A DNA stretch of 64,000 bases from Pantoea sp. Ep11b (lineage in GTDB: Bacteria; Pseudomonadota; Gammaproteobacteria; Enterobacterales; Enterobacteriaceae), in the NCBI RefSeq assembly GCF_040783975.1, contig NZ_CP160632.1, positions 1 through 64,000 on the forward strand, given 5' to 3'. The position numbers and the translations under genes were made by a program. Every line of letters begins with the position of its first letter. The first letter of the stretch is position 1. Below are positions 36,307 to 45,287 of this stretch, piece by piece. A model generated the notes under the pieces. The model worked only from the letters and a program-made list of their open reading frames with translations, did no database searches and was not told where the DNA came from.

Positions 36307-37070
36307 TATTTTTTCCTGATTTTTGTCAAGAGTGATTGTCGTGGTCCACCAGTGACCTGACTTACAACCAGTGCTTAACGACGTTATAAAGAAATATTAC
36401 GCGCCTTTTTTCCGCTTCGTCACTCAGGGTATTCACCGCATCGGATTTATCCCTTTACGCCAGAAAGTGATATACGGTCCTGGATAAGATAATCACCAGG
36501 ATCGGCACGATGAACCTGGGTGGCAGCAAATGACGAGTCCGTCAGTCTGGCCACGAAATAACAGAAATTTTTTACGTAAACGCTCCGGTTCTGCACTAAT
36601 TAAGAAGGAAATATAAAAAAACCACCCGAACTCGAATGAGAAAGTAGCGCATTAAATGCTAATCCTGAAACTTAAATCTGGATGTATGCCTGATTTAGTT
36701 ATAAGCCCTGCCTTTTTCATTGAGTTAGTTTTTTATACTGGCATGGTGTGCGACATGTTAAGTATTAAAAGCAGTGATAGCTTCAGAATGCAGATAGCGG
36801 CCTTTAATTTAAGGGGTGGTGCGTAAGCACGTTTTGCACCTGAATGTGATAAACATATGCTCCTGTCGCATCTGCAGGGATGAAAGAATTAAGCAAATAT
36901 TTCCGCAGATAATTAATCATCTTTATTAAAAGCGTGAATACGGTTTTGTATAAAAACCCAATTTTACCATCTCGCTGTTTATAGTTTGTTCACTGAAATG
37001 TGCGCAGATGCACGATCCCTCACCTTCCCTCCTCCACACGTTCAGCAGGATAGTTTTAAGAGCCCGAAAG
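36307..37070. other. Intergenic region upstream of the lox-like site
   Basis: 764 bp with no supported gene. It is AT-rich between 36600 and 36970 and changes to more mixed composition near 37000. Nothing else is recognised. Confidence 0.45.
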
Positions 37071-37104
37071 CTGACTTCGTATAATTGTTCTTATACGAAG
37101 TCAT
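37071..37104. repeat. lox-like recombination site, 13-8-13 architecture
   Basis: Left arm CTGACTTCGTATA, 8-bp spacer ATTGTTCT, right arm TATACGAAGTCAT. The arms are inverted repeats of each other at 12 of 13 positions. Against P1 loxP, the left arm matches at 11 of 13 and the right at 12 of 13 positions, whereas the spacer is different. It ends 155 bp before the start of the Cre-like recombinase, as loxP lies upstream of cre in P1. A single site is seen in this window. Confidence 0.85.
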
Positions 37105-37259
37105 GACAGCAACCAGACATCGGGTTATCATAAACAGCGCCTCAAAAGCGTACCCGAAAATGGCAACGCTACGTAAATTCTGCCGGGTTACGGCCCTGCA
37201 AACTTCTCAGAATTCATGTAGCGCGATCGCTGGCATTGCAGGTTAATAAGTGAGCAAAA

Positions 37260-38297
37260 ATGCGTAAATCAGCACCACTAACGAACCTGACGGTGACCCG
37301 GAATAGTGATATCGCTGAACGGCTCAGACAGTTCGTTCAGGATAAAGAGGCTTTCTCTCCCAATACCTGGCGACAACTGATCAGCGTTATGCGGATCTGT
37401 CATCAATGGTCAGAAGATAATCAGCGCACTTTTCTGCCGATGAGCGCAGAGGATCTTCGCGACTATCTCGCCTTTCTGGCAGAGAGCGGTCGGGCTTCTT
37501 CAACCGTCACGTCCCACGCTGCACTGATCTCGATGTTACACCGTAACGCAGGTCTTGCTGTTCCCAACGCCTCACCACTGGTTTTTCGTGCGATGAAGAA
37601 AATAAACCGGGTGGCAGTGATAAACGGCGAACGGGCGGGCCAGGCGGTTCCGTTCAGACTAGGCGATCTGCTGCTGCTTGATCAGCGGTGGTCAGGTTCT
37701 GATAACCCGCAGTGGCTTCGCGACCTAGCTTTCCTGCATGTCGCCTATGCCACTTTGTTACGTATCAGTGAGCTGTCGCGATTACGGGTACGCGATGTCA
37801 TGCGTGCCGCTGATGGACGAATCATCCTGGACGTTGCGTGGACAAAAACGGTTGTGCAGACCGGTGGACTGATTAAGGCACTCAGCAGTCGTTCAACTCA
37901 GCGTCTGGAGGAGTGGATGGAGGTCTCCGGACTGGCCGCCCATCCTGATGCCTATCTGTTTTGTGCCGTGCATCGATCCGGGCGGGCTCAGATTATGGAA
38001 AAACCAATGAGCACGCGGGCACTGGAGCAGATTTTCAGCCGGGCATGGGACATCGCCGGAAAATGTGGAGCGATCAAAGCCAATAAAAATCGCTACACCG
38101 GCTGGAGTGGCCACAGTGCCAGGGTCGGCGCAGCCCAGGATATGGCGGATAAAGGCTATCCGATTGCGCGGATTATGCAGGAAGGCACCTGGAAAAAACC
38201 GGAAACCCTGATGCGCTATATCCGGCATGTCGATGCGCATAAAGGGGCGATGGTAGAATTTATGGAGCAGATCGCCGACTCCGACGTCCCCGGCTGA
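37260..38297 (+). CDS. Cre-like tyrosine recombinase
   Basis: Site-specific recombinase of 345 residues, the length of P1 Cre (343), and recognisably similar throughout: FSPNTWRQLISVMRICHQWS (Cre FSEHTWKMLLSVCRSWAAWC), FLHVAYATLLRISELSRLRV and STRALEQIFSRAWDI. All catalytic residues are present: Arg168, Lys196, His285, Arg288, Trp311 and the nucleophile Tyr320 (GHSARVG and LMRYIRH motifs). In P1, Cre resolves plasmid dimers at loxP. The lox-like site upstream is the natural substrate candidate. The ribosome site is weak. No phage structural genes are nearby, so the gene probably serves replicon maintenance or is a remnant of a mobile element. Confidence 0.93.
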   Translation: MRKSAPLTNLTVTRNSDIAERLRQFVQDKEAFSPNTWRQLISVMRICHQWSEDNQRTFLPMSAEDLRDYLAFLAESGRASSTVTSHAALISMLHRNAGLAVPNASPLVFRAMKKINRVAVINGERAGQAVPFRLGDLLLLDQRWSGSDNPQWLRDLAFLHVAYATLLRISELSRLRVRDVMRAADGRIILDVAWTKTVVQTGGLIKALSSRSTQRLEEWMEVSGLAAHPDAYLFCAVHRSGRAQIMEKPMSTRALEQIFSRAWDIAGKCGAIKANKNRYTGWSGHSARVGAAQDMADKGYPIARIMQEGTWKKPETLMRYIRHVDAHKGAMVEFMEQIADSDVPG

Positions 38298-38862
38298 TAC
38301 GACAGCCCCGTTTCAGGCTGAAGTTATCCACAGAAAAAGTGGACAGGCTGTGAGTAAACCGGTACAGAGGCGTACCGCCGTCTGCTGAGCATGCCACACA
38401 TAGCTGATATTTCAGAGCGTTTACAGGACCAGGTGCCAGCGCGACTCAGGCTGCTCCAGCGTTTTTGATGTCGCTCCCTTTACCGCAAGGAAGTCCGTGT
38501 GGCGCTAAGTCGTATTAAGCCTGCATTATAGGGTTCAATGTATGCTCTTCAGTTAATAAGCTACTGTGAGTGGAAATGCTTCCTCAGGATGTTATTCACT
38601 GAGGATTTTTTCGCAGGCGGAAATCTATCTATCCATTTGTCATCAACGCAATGCACGAATTTAATCGTGCACGAATGACTACAATTTCGCTAAACTTTAA
38701 CAGGTATTAACTTAAAACTGACGGAATGATTACTCTGAGGATCTATCGGCAGAACGTGCTATTCCAGAAGCGCAGGCTTGACTATGCTGGCTTTATATCA
38801 GCGATTTTAATAAAATTATAGCGCAATATGTTGATAATCTTCTCAATAAGAAGGAACGAGTG
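38298..38862. other. Intergenic region after the Cre-like gene
   Basis: 565 bp with no supported gene. The right part (38680-38860) is AT-rich and should carry the promoter of the YgdI/YgdR-type lipoprotein. No second lox-like site was found here. Confidence 0.45.
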
Positions 38863-39084
38863 ATGGGCAAATTTTTTGTGATGGCCGCTTTTGTTGCAGC
38901 AGCAGTTACCATGCTGGCGGGTTGTTCCAGTGACTATGTTATGCAGACCAAATCAGGTGAAATGATTGTTACTAAAGGGAAGCCGGAAATCGATAAATCG
39001 ACCGGACTCGTAACCTACAAAGACGCGGGTGGCTACAAACACGAAATTAACCGCGACCAGATCAGTAATATGGTTGAGAAGTAA
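38863..39084 (+). CDS. YgdI/YgdR-family lipoprotein
   Basis: A 73-residue predicted lipoprotein with lipobox LAGC (Cys at about 20), then CSSDYVMQTKSGEMIVTKGK and the characteristic repeat-like fold residues VTYKDAGGYKHEINRDQISN. Members are small Sm-fold-like outer-membrane lipoproteins of unknown role. The ATG at 38863 has AAGGA 7 nt upstream. A paralogue at 44989 shares SSDYV and KPxxDK-type segments. A terminator follows directly. Confidence 0.9.
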   Translation: MGKFFVMAAFVAAAVTMLAGCSSDYVMQTKSGEMIVTKGKPEIDKSTGLVTYKDAGGYKHEINRDQISNMVEK

Positions 39085-39094
39085 ATCCAGCACA

Positions 39095-39124
39095 CCCCAC
39101 AGCGTATTCCGGTGTGGGGTTTTC
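39095..39124 (+). terminator. Terminator after the YgdI/YgdR-type gene
   Basis: Stem CCCCACA / TGTGGGG (39095-39101 with 39113-39119), 11-nt loop, then TTTTC. It is 10 bp from the stop. Confidence 0.85.
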
Positions 39125-39145
39125 TGCATCAGGATGTGAAGTTGA

Positions 39146-39451
39146 TTATTGCTGGACTTCAATCTGCGTCCAGCCTTTCCTGTACATGCAATCTTTCACC
39201 AGAATATCACGGTTACTCTCGTTCTCATCGGTTGATGAGTAACTGGTGTCCGTGGTTTTATGCTTTTCATCTCTGGAGGTGTACTTACCTGTGATCTCGT
39301 TGTCAGGCGGTAAGTCTCTGAGTGCCTGCGCTTTACACTGCGTTTCCGCAATCTCTTCCTGCCGTTTGTCCATGCCCGGTTTAACCCACTGATAGTCAAC
39401 GCAACCCGTCAGCGCTGTCAGGATTAGCGTTATCACAAGCGTCTTTTTCAT
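39146..39451 (-). CDS. Small predicted lipoprotein, paralogue of 45942-46244
   Basis: A 101-residue lipoprotein from the ATG at 39451; signal peptide ends with lipobox LTGC (Cys about 17). The mature part begins VDYQWVKPGM, contains QCKAQALRDLPPDNEITGKY, a Thr/Ser/Asp-rich middle, and ends VKDCMYRKGWTQIEVQQ. The three conserved Cys (one lipidated) also occur in the paralogue. I recognise no named family; the arrangement next to a YgdI/YgdR-type gene occurs twice in the window. It converges with that gene at the terminator. A longer frame start at 39460 is possible. Confidence 0.8.
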   Translation of the reverse strand: MKKTLVITLILTALTGCVDYQWVKPGMDKRQEEIAETQCKAQALRDLPPDNEITGKYTSRDEKHKTTDTSYSSTDENESNRDILVKDCMYRKGWTQIEVQQ

Positions 39452-39622
39452 AGCACCCACCCAAAGTCAGATTAACATAAGCTCTAATTAATAGAGTTCC
39501 CATTGGCAGAATGTTAACACAACTGGTGCGACTGGGTAGCCGCTGCAATCGTGAGAACAGTCACTTATTTCGGGCTGTTTCAGACGGATGACGGCAGCAC
39601 TACCTCTTTTTCGTTAACGACG

Positions 39623-40003
39623 CTATCCCTTTTTCCGGCTCCATTTCTCAAAAAACGAGGGTTCTTTAACTGAATTGCAATCTGAGTCTATTTCCTCAGT
39701 AATCGTCTCTTCCTTTGCATGTTCGACAAGCCGCTTGAATCGTCGTTTAGTTTCTTTACCCGTTACGCTGCAATCTTCTGAATCGGCCAGAGAAACGGCG
39801 GCGCTGTAGGCGGCATAGCAGTCATCAATGGGATCAGGATGATTTTTGCAAACAGTGAAAACGGCATAAGCCCGCTCCGGATGGCTTTTGTAAAAAACGA
39901 TCTCGGGTGAATTTTTCAGGCCAGAAATGATATCTGAAAGTACCATGACTGAAACAACAGCCAGCAGCATGACGCCTGTAAAAATAATAAACCTGAATTT
40001 CAT
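39623..40003 (-). CDS. Hypothetical membrane-anchored protein, weakly EexN-like
   Basis: A 126-residue protein with an N-terminal membrane segment (about 4-22, FIIFTGVMLLAVVSVMVLSD) that may be an uncleaved anchor. Then FYKSHPERAYAVFTVCKNHP and DDCYAAYSAAVSLADSEDCS, a spacing of His-Pro-Glu and Cys that resembles plasmid entry-exclusion EexN-type lipoproteins, but without a lipobox. The C-terminus is Lys/Glu-rich. The similarity is a reading of a short motif, not a secure family call. It lies alone, 1.7 kb after the Cre-like gene. A real gene by codon pattern; function unknown. Confidence 0.6.
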   Translation of the reverse strand: MKFRFIIFTGVMLLAVVSVMVLSDIISGLKNSPEIVFYKSHPERAYAVFTVCKNHPDPIDDCYAAYSAAVSLADSEDCSVTGKETKRRFKRLVEHAKEETITEEIDSDCNSVKEPSFFEKWSRKKG

Positions 40004-40371
40004 TATCGCCCTTTTCTGCTACGACATCTTAATGACACTCTATATTGCGATCAGCGGTAGCCCGTTTACTTATACGCTACCCTGCATTTTCATCTGGCTG
40101 GTTAAAATAACCGATTTTTAACAAACCATACCTGTTTATTCCTGGAATTTATGGTAAATAAGGCGTTTCATTTTCTGCTAATCAGTCGGCAGTATATTTA
40201 CTCTGCCCGGGGACGGCAAAAGAAGATAACGGTTCGTTTAACTTCGGCAGCCTGTCGCTGGCACAGAAGTCTCTGAACCGACGACAGGTAATAACAGATA
40301 AACCTGAGACGGGGGCCGTTTTTGCGTCTCACTCGCTCTTCAACAGCGCTGAACACTCTTTTTTTCTTAAC
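40004..40371. other. Intergenic region between hypothetical gene and feoB
   Basis: 368 bp; no gene supported. I see no obvious hairpin with T run for the leftward feoB transcript. Confidence 0.4.
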
Positions 40372-42696
40372 TCACTGCGCAAGACCTTCCTGCTTCTCAC
40401 AACCGCCGTGACAGCCGGAACACCCACCTTTCTCATTTTTGAGTATTATCGGCAGCGTAAAATGGCGACCCGCATGGCGCATTGCCAGCAGGATGATGCC
40501 GTTTACTGCCAGCACGCTCAGCAGACAGATCGCACTGTACGCGGGATGTTTCGCAAACGTCACCGTCTGATAAAACAGCGTGGCCGTGGTGTAGGCAATA
40601 TTCAGCCCCCAGAAAAAGGAGAAGGTCATCCACGTCTTACCCGCTTCGCGTGCGATGGCACCCATCACCGATACACAGGGAACATAGAGCAGCACGAAGA
40701 TCAGGTAGCTATAGGCCGCAAAACCACTGCCAAATTTAGCCGACATCACACGCATCGGACCGGATGCCATTTCGCCGTCGCCTTTGCTGGCATCAAGGGG
40801 GTGAGACAGCGCATCAATGCTGAACGCAGCAGACAACCCCGCCCGGGTCTCTGCCAGTGCGGCTTTCAGCTCACCGGGCAGATTAAACGTTTGTGGATCA
40901 AACGCGCTGCTCTGAAGCGCCTCCGTGGTATAAAGGCTGTTAAGGGTACCGACCACAACTTCTTTCGCCATGATGCCACTGACCAGGCCCACGGTAGCCT
41001 GCCAGTTATCCTCAGTCACCCCGATAGGTAAGAGTGCGGGAGTGATCATTTTACTGGTTGTTGCCAGCGCCGAATGGTTGATGTCATCCACAAGCCGGCC
41101 ATTAAAGGCAAAGCTGCTCAGCAGGCCAATCAGCATACTCACCAGAATGATGACCTGTCCCGCACGTATCACGAACATCTTTAGTCGCTGCCAGGTCTGC
41201 AGCAGAAGGCTTTTAAGATGAGGCCGGTGATAAACCGGCATTTCCATGATGAACGGCGTGGCTTCTCCATCCAGCAGGGTGTGTTTAAGGATCAGGCCGG
41301 TCACGACTGCGACGACGATACCCAGCAGATAGAGCGAGAAAACCACGCTGGAGCTATGAACGTGAAAGAAGGTGGCGGCGAAAACTGCAAAGATGGCCAG
41401 CCGTGCGCCACATGACATGAAAGGCGCGATCAGGATGGTCAGCAGTCGCTCACGCGGCGTGTCCAGCGTGCGCGTCCCCATCACGGCCGGAACGTTACAG
41501 CCGAAACCGACAATCAGCGGCACGAAGGATTTGCCCGGTAGCCCCAGCGACAGCATCAGACGGTCCATAACAAAGGCGGCACGCGCCATATACCCGGAGT
41601 CCTCCAGAAACGCGAGGAACAGGAACATCAGGCCAATCTGCGGAATGATCGGCAGCACCGTATTGATCCCGGCCCCAATACCTTGTGCCAGAAAAACCGT
41701 CAGCCAGTCCGGGAAATGGCAGGTATAGCCCAGCCACTGCGCACCGTGAATAAATATCGCTACCGAGCTGCTGTCAAACAGGGGCTGCAGTGCGGCCCCG
41801 ATATTGATGGAAAGCACGAACATCACGTACATCACGGCCAGGAATATCGGAATGCCGAGCCAGCGGCTCAGAACGACTTTATCAATCTGTTGGGTCAGCG
41901 TGGCCGGCAGAGCCTGATCGATGTTACTGACGGCGGTGCAGATGGCACTGATGGCACGAAAACGGTAATCGGCAATCTCCACGCCCGGGTCGCCCCCCGC
42001 CTGCGCCATGACTTCGGGCAGATGCGGCAGCAGTGCCGGACAGAGTTTCTGGCTATTAATATCGCCCTCCAGCAGCTGTAGCGCCAGCCAGTAACCTTTC
42101 CGGGAAGCGATCTCAGCAGGCATCAGCTGGCAGAGCTGCTCAACTGCTCTTTTAATCGCTGGCGGATAAGAGATCGGTTGCGGAGCCTGATAAATATGAG
42201 GCTGATCGATCATCGCTTTAAGACGGGCAATACCCTCACCTTTTGTCGAGGTCAGGGCGACGACCGGACATCCCAGCCGGGCCGACAGCGCAGCGACATC
42301 GATAACGATGTTCTGGCTGGCAGCGATATCCTGCATATTCAGGGCGACAATGCAGGGCACACCCAGCGCGAGTAACTGCAAAGTCAGAAACAGATTGCTT
42401 TCCAGACTTGACGCGTCGACAACATTAATCACCAGATCGGCGTTATCCTGAAAGAGATACTGACAGGCGATGCTCTCATCAATTGAGCTTTCAGCGGATA
42501 GCGTCGTCAGCGAACGGGTGCCTGGTAAATCGATGAGCCGTACATCGGAACGTGCCGTGAAAAATTGACCCTCTTTGCGCTCAACCGTGACGCCAGCCCA
42601 GTTACCGACCCGTTGACGGGCCCCGGTAAGTTGGTTGAAGAGCGTTGTTTTACCGGTGTTAGGATTGCCAATTAACCCAATGGTTATCTTTTTCAT
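40372..42696 (-). CDS. feoB: Ferrous iron transporter FeoB
   Basis: Inner-membrane Fe(II) permease with a cytosolic GTPase domain, 774 residues, normal for gamma-proteobacteria. G1 is GNPNTGKTT (about 10-18), G3 is DLPGTRSL, G4 is LNMQD. Two gate regions with many helices follow, including GFGCNVPAVMGTRTL and the repeat SYLIFVLLYVPCVSVMGAIA. The C-terminus is Cys-rich (GGCSGCHGGCEKQEG). It works under low oxygen with FeoA, whose gene overlaps it (its ATG starts at the feoA stop). No feoC-like gene is seen downstream. Confidence 0.97.
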   Translation of the reverse strand: MKKITIGLIGNPNTGKTTLFNQLTGARQRVGNWAGVTVERKEGQFFTARSDVRLIDLPGTRSLTTLSAESSIDESIACQYLFQDNADLVINVVDASSLESNLFLTLQLLALGVPCIVALNMQDIAASQNIVIDVAALSARLGCPVVALTSTKGEGIARLKAMIDQPHIYQAPQPISYPPAIKRAVEQLCQLMPAEIASRKGYWLALQLLEGDINSQKLCPALLPHLPEVMAQAGGDPGVEIADYRFRAISAICTAVSNIDQALPATLTQQIDKVVLSRWLGIPIFLAVMYVMFVLSINIGAALQPLFDSSSVAIFIHGAQWLGYTCHFPDWLTVFLAQGIGAGINTVLPIIPQIGLMFLFLAFLEDSGYMARAAFVMDRLMLSLGLPGKSFVPLIVGFGCNVPAVMGTRTLDTPRERLLTILIAPFMSCGARLAIFAVFAATFFHVHSSSVVFSLYLLGIVVAVVTGLILKHTLLDGEATPFIMEMPVYHRPHLKSLLLQTWQRLKMFVIRAGQVIILVSMLIGLLSSFAFNGRLVDDINHSALATTSKMITPALLPIGVTEDNWQATVGLVSGIMAKEVVVGTLNSLYTTEALQSSAFDPQTFNLPGELKAALAETRAGLSAAFSIDALSHPLDASKGDGEMASGPMRVMSAKFGSGFAAYSYLIFVLLYVPCVSVMGAIAREAGKTWMTFSFFWGLNIAYTTATLFYQTVTFAKHPAYSAICLLSVLAVNGIILLAMRHAGRHFTLPIILKNEKGGCSGCHGGCEKQEGLAQ

Positions 42697-42920
42697 CAGA
42701 CAATCTCCTGCAGGATGATGTCGGCCAAATCACGCTGTCGCACTGCCAGACTGACACGACGGGTACGAATCTGCACCGGGTCGCCCAGGGGTGCCACACG
42801 AATAATGTCGATTGTGGCGCCCGGTAAGATGCCCATCGTCAGCAATTTCTGGCGCCAGGCGGCATTAACCGAAGAGCGATAGCCAAGAATCCGGTAAGTA
42901 CGGCCCATATTTACTGTCAT
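42696..42920 (-). CDS. feoA: Ferrous iron transport protein FeoA
   Basis: A 74-residue cytosolic SH3-like protein that supports FeoB. Family segments are AAWRQKLLTMGILPGATIDI and VAPLGDPVQIRTRRVSLAVR. It is first in the feoAB operon; its last base overlaps the feoB start. Two possible starts (42920 and 42908) differ by four residues. Regulation by Fur and FNR is known in enterobacteria; a weak Fur-like dyad lies about 30 bp upstream. Confidence 0.95.
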   Translation of the reverse strand: MTVNMGRTYRILGYRSSVNAAWRQKLLTMGILPGATIDIIRVAPLGDPVQIRTRRVSLAVRQRDLADIILQEIV

Positions 42921-42948
42921 TTCACGCCCCGCCTCTCTGTAAGAAGCA

Positions 42949-42968
42949 CTTATTCTATAAATGATAAG
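42949..42968. promoter_or_regulatory. Weak Fur-like dyad upstream of feoA
   Basis: CTTAT and ATAAG arms around an AT-rich core, containing ATGATAAG. It is only a partial match to the Fur box and may be an ordinary AT-rich promoter element. Position, 29 bp before the feoA start, suits a regulator site. Confidence 0.3.
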
Positions 42969-44200
42969 CGTTTCGATTTTTGATCTGGCATCCTGGCAAC
43001 GGAGAAAATTGTCGCCAGCGTCAATAACAGCTCAACAGGCGGTGAATAAAGGCAGTCAGAGGTGCGATAACGGAGTGGCATAGGAGAGCTGACGCACGGC
43101 CCTGACGAAACGAGAATCAATTTAGTTACATCATACAGAGCCGCTTAAACTTCCTTACGGCCCTTCGGGCCGCGGCGGGCGGCTTGTCAAAGAGCACTCG
43201 GATTTTCGGATCGGCTCCATTCAGGTTTTAGGCACGGGTTTACAGAACTATTAAGGGTTGAGGTCACAATAAATAGGGTGTTGTAACTAATCGCCTCTGC
43301 TTTTGTACAAAACTCAGACGATATCTGATAACACTTACCCTCCCGGCTACTTTGAGTGAATGACACAGATTCGCAGGTAATGGTCCCGCCAGTGTCTGAC
43401 TATCAGAGCCCCTGTGCAGCCGGGTTTCTGATCTACTGTGGTGATTCCTCTGCTGCCCGGCTCTGCAGGGGATTCACTGAAGAGTGCAGCCAGATTGAAG
43501 GTCAGGATTATGCTGTACTTTAATGTCACGTAATGGCAGGGACAGTTTCCACCTCCCTCTATGCCTTTCCGGTTTCTCTCAGTTCTCCGTCGGGATGAAC
43601 CTTGTCGCCTGGTGGGGCCTGATTGCTCCAGCAGGCGGTAGTCATCGATATTTATTCCTGAGCATTACTGAATACATCGCGGTGAGATTCTTCTTTGGCT
43701 ATAAAAAGATAAAATAGTCGGGATTAACAACCAGGATAAACAATAAACAAGTCATTAATTTTTATGGTGCAGTTTTAACCTGTTATTGAATTTGACAATC
43801 ATTAAAACTCAGTGGTCTGATATTGAGAAAAAAAAAGCTTCGGTTATCTGGCCGTTCGACGCTAATATTTTCCTGCATAAACGCATCCCAGTCTTAAAAG
43901 TTTTATTCGACAATTTTGCTCGTTGAGTATTTTTATTGATTACGACCACTCTTCGGAGTGGTTTTTTTTTACTCTATGCCGCCAAAAAAACTGCCTGTCT
44001 GGATAGGCTGTTTACCGGCAAAGCTCCGGATTGCGTATCGGATTTTTCATGAGGCTGTGTTGTCGGCATGAGGCGTAAATTCTGTGAGGGGATAGGCGGA
44101 ATTTCAATCGGAAAAGGTACTGATGATCTCAGGGCTGACTGTATCCCATTAGCAGTAGAGGATCTAAGGCTCACTGCTTGAGCCTTAGAATATAACGAAA
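42969..44200. other. 1.2-kb region without a supported gene
   Basis: Contains a GGCC-rich hairpin without T run (43157-43171, CGGCCC TTCG GGGCCG type), a 64-codon frame at 43523-43717 lacking a ribosome site, and an isolated terminator at 43945. The strand that this terminator serves has no coding gene upstream within 900 bp, so a small RNA is possible. A minus-strand 66-codon frame at 43974 looks like noise. Confidence 0.45.
43945..43970 (+). terminator. Orphan rho-independent terminator with UUCG loop
   Basis: Stem ACCACTC / GAGTGGT (43945-43951 with 43956-43962) closed by a TTCG loop and followed by nine T. It is one of the best terminators in the window, yet no coding sequence precedes it on this strand. 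Confidence 0.9.
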
Positions 44201-44620
44201 TTAGTTCAGACGCCGTGCGTCAGCCTGCGCGTCCTGCAATTCCATTTTTGCGGATTCAAGTCTGCGTTTTTTCTCTTCAACCCTGCTGCTCTTCTTTCTG
44301 ATTTTGTCGATACCTCCCTCTGCTTTTGCTTCTTTCAGCTCCAGCTGGGCCTCCTGAAGTTCAAGCTCCGCCTTTTTTACCTCTCTCACGCGCTGGCCGA
44401 CATCGCGAGAAGCACGTCTTGCCTGGCGGTCGTCAGAACAGTATGTCTGTACTTTATCACGGGCAATGTTGAGTCGGGCAACGGCCGCACTATCCCCACG
44501 GCTTTTGGCCAGTTCCGTTTTCGTCGAAATATCGGCCAACTGAACCCGACAGGTATCTGTCGCCGCAAATCCTGCAAACGGCAATGAGGCAAGTGCCGCC
44601 AAAATGATTGTCTTTCTCAT
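44201..44620 (-). CDS. DUF1090-family periplasmic protein (YqjC-like)
   Basis: A 139-residue exported protein with signal peptide (ends GFA). The rest is one long charged helix, rich in Lys, Glu, Arg and Ala (AELELQEAQLELKEAKAEGG), with two Cys near the start (TCRVQLADIS and TYCSDDRQ), all as in DUF1090 proteins such as YqjC. Role unknown; relatives are stress-associated. It stands alone, with an AT-rich gap upstream that holds its promoter. Confidence 0.87.
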   Translation of the reverse strand: MRKTIILAALASLPFAGFAATDTCRVQLADISTKTELAKSRGDSAAVARLNIARDKVQTYCSDDRQARRASRDVGQRVREVKKAELELQEAQLELKEAKAEGGIDKIRKKSSRVEEKKRRLESAKMELQDAQADARRLN

Positions 44621-44988
44621 ATGTTAAATCCCTTTTAAAACAGACCATTCAGTTTATCTGCCATCAATATATTTAAATAAACAAAACCCACAAAGATTAA
44701 CTGAAACATGACATTTCTATTTTATTTCACCCTTATTCCCACCTCTTGCTGAGAAAATAAAAAAACAATACGGAAAGGTATTGCCTCTTCATAGTACTGA
44801 TATTTAAAAATGACCCGCACCTGCCCTTTCTGCGCTGTAATATCACTTTCTTTACTCGTCACCTGCGAAATTGATCCAGATCATGCTTTCCCGTATTAAT
44901 AGCCGGAGAGGCGTATTGTTATCATAGCGTTTAACAATCAGAGCAAATAATGCCGCATCTTCTTAAAAAGTAATGACAGGTAAGTAAA

Positions 44989-45225
44989 ATGACACCTTCA
45001 GATTCTGGCAAAAAAATCGCCTTCGCGATTGTGATGATGACGTCCGCGCTCACCCTCTCATCCTGCTCCAGTGATTATGTGATCTCCACCAATGACGGGC
45101 ATATGATTACCACCCACGGCAAGCCAGCCAGAGACAAAGAAACCGGCATGATCTCCTACCGTGACACGGATGGAAATACGCATCAGATGCAACAGCACGA
45201 TGTTAAAGAGATCGTTCAAAAGTAA
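44989..45225 (+). CDS. YgdI/YgdR-family lipoprotein (second copy)
   Basis: A 78-residue lipoprotein with lipobox LSSC and mature start SSDYVISTNDGHMITTHGKP, then GMISYRDTDGNTHQMQQHDV. It is a paralogue of the gene at 38863. The N-terminus is longer than usual (MTPSDSGKK before the hydrophobic part); an internal start is possible. It is followed by the YfaZ gene and then by a paralogue of the lipoprotein at 39146, all on the same strand. Confidence 0.88.
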   Translation: MTPSDSGKKIAFAIVMMTSALTLSSCSSDYVISTNDGHMITTHGKPARDKETGMISYRDTDGNTHQMQQHDVKEIVQK

Positions 45226-45287
45226 TTCGTTTCAGACAGCGATCGGTTATGCCGTCCTGAAACCTTATCCTATGGAATAAATCAGCA

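Noticed and set aside
43157..43171. GGCC hairpin considered as terminator
   Set aside because: No T tract follows and no gene ends next to it.
43523..43717. 64-codon plus-strand frame (SVGMNLVAWWGLIAP inside)
   Set aside because: No ribosome site, atypical composition and no known relative.
43974..44174. 66-codon minus-strand frame after the orphan terminator
   Set aside because: Low-complexity Ser/Pro composition and no ribosome site; appears to be chance.
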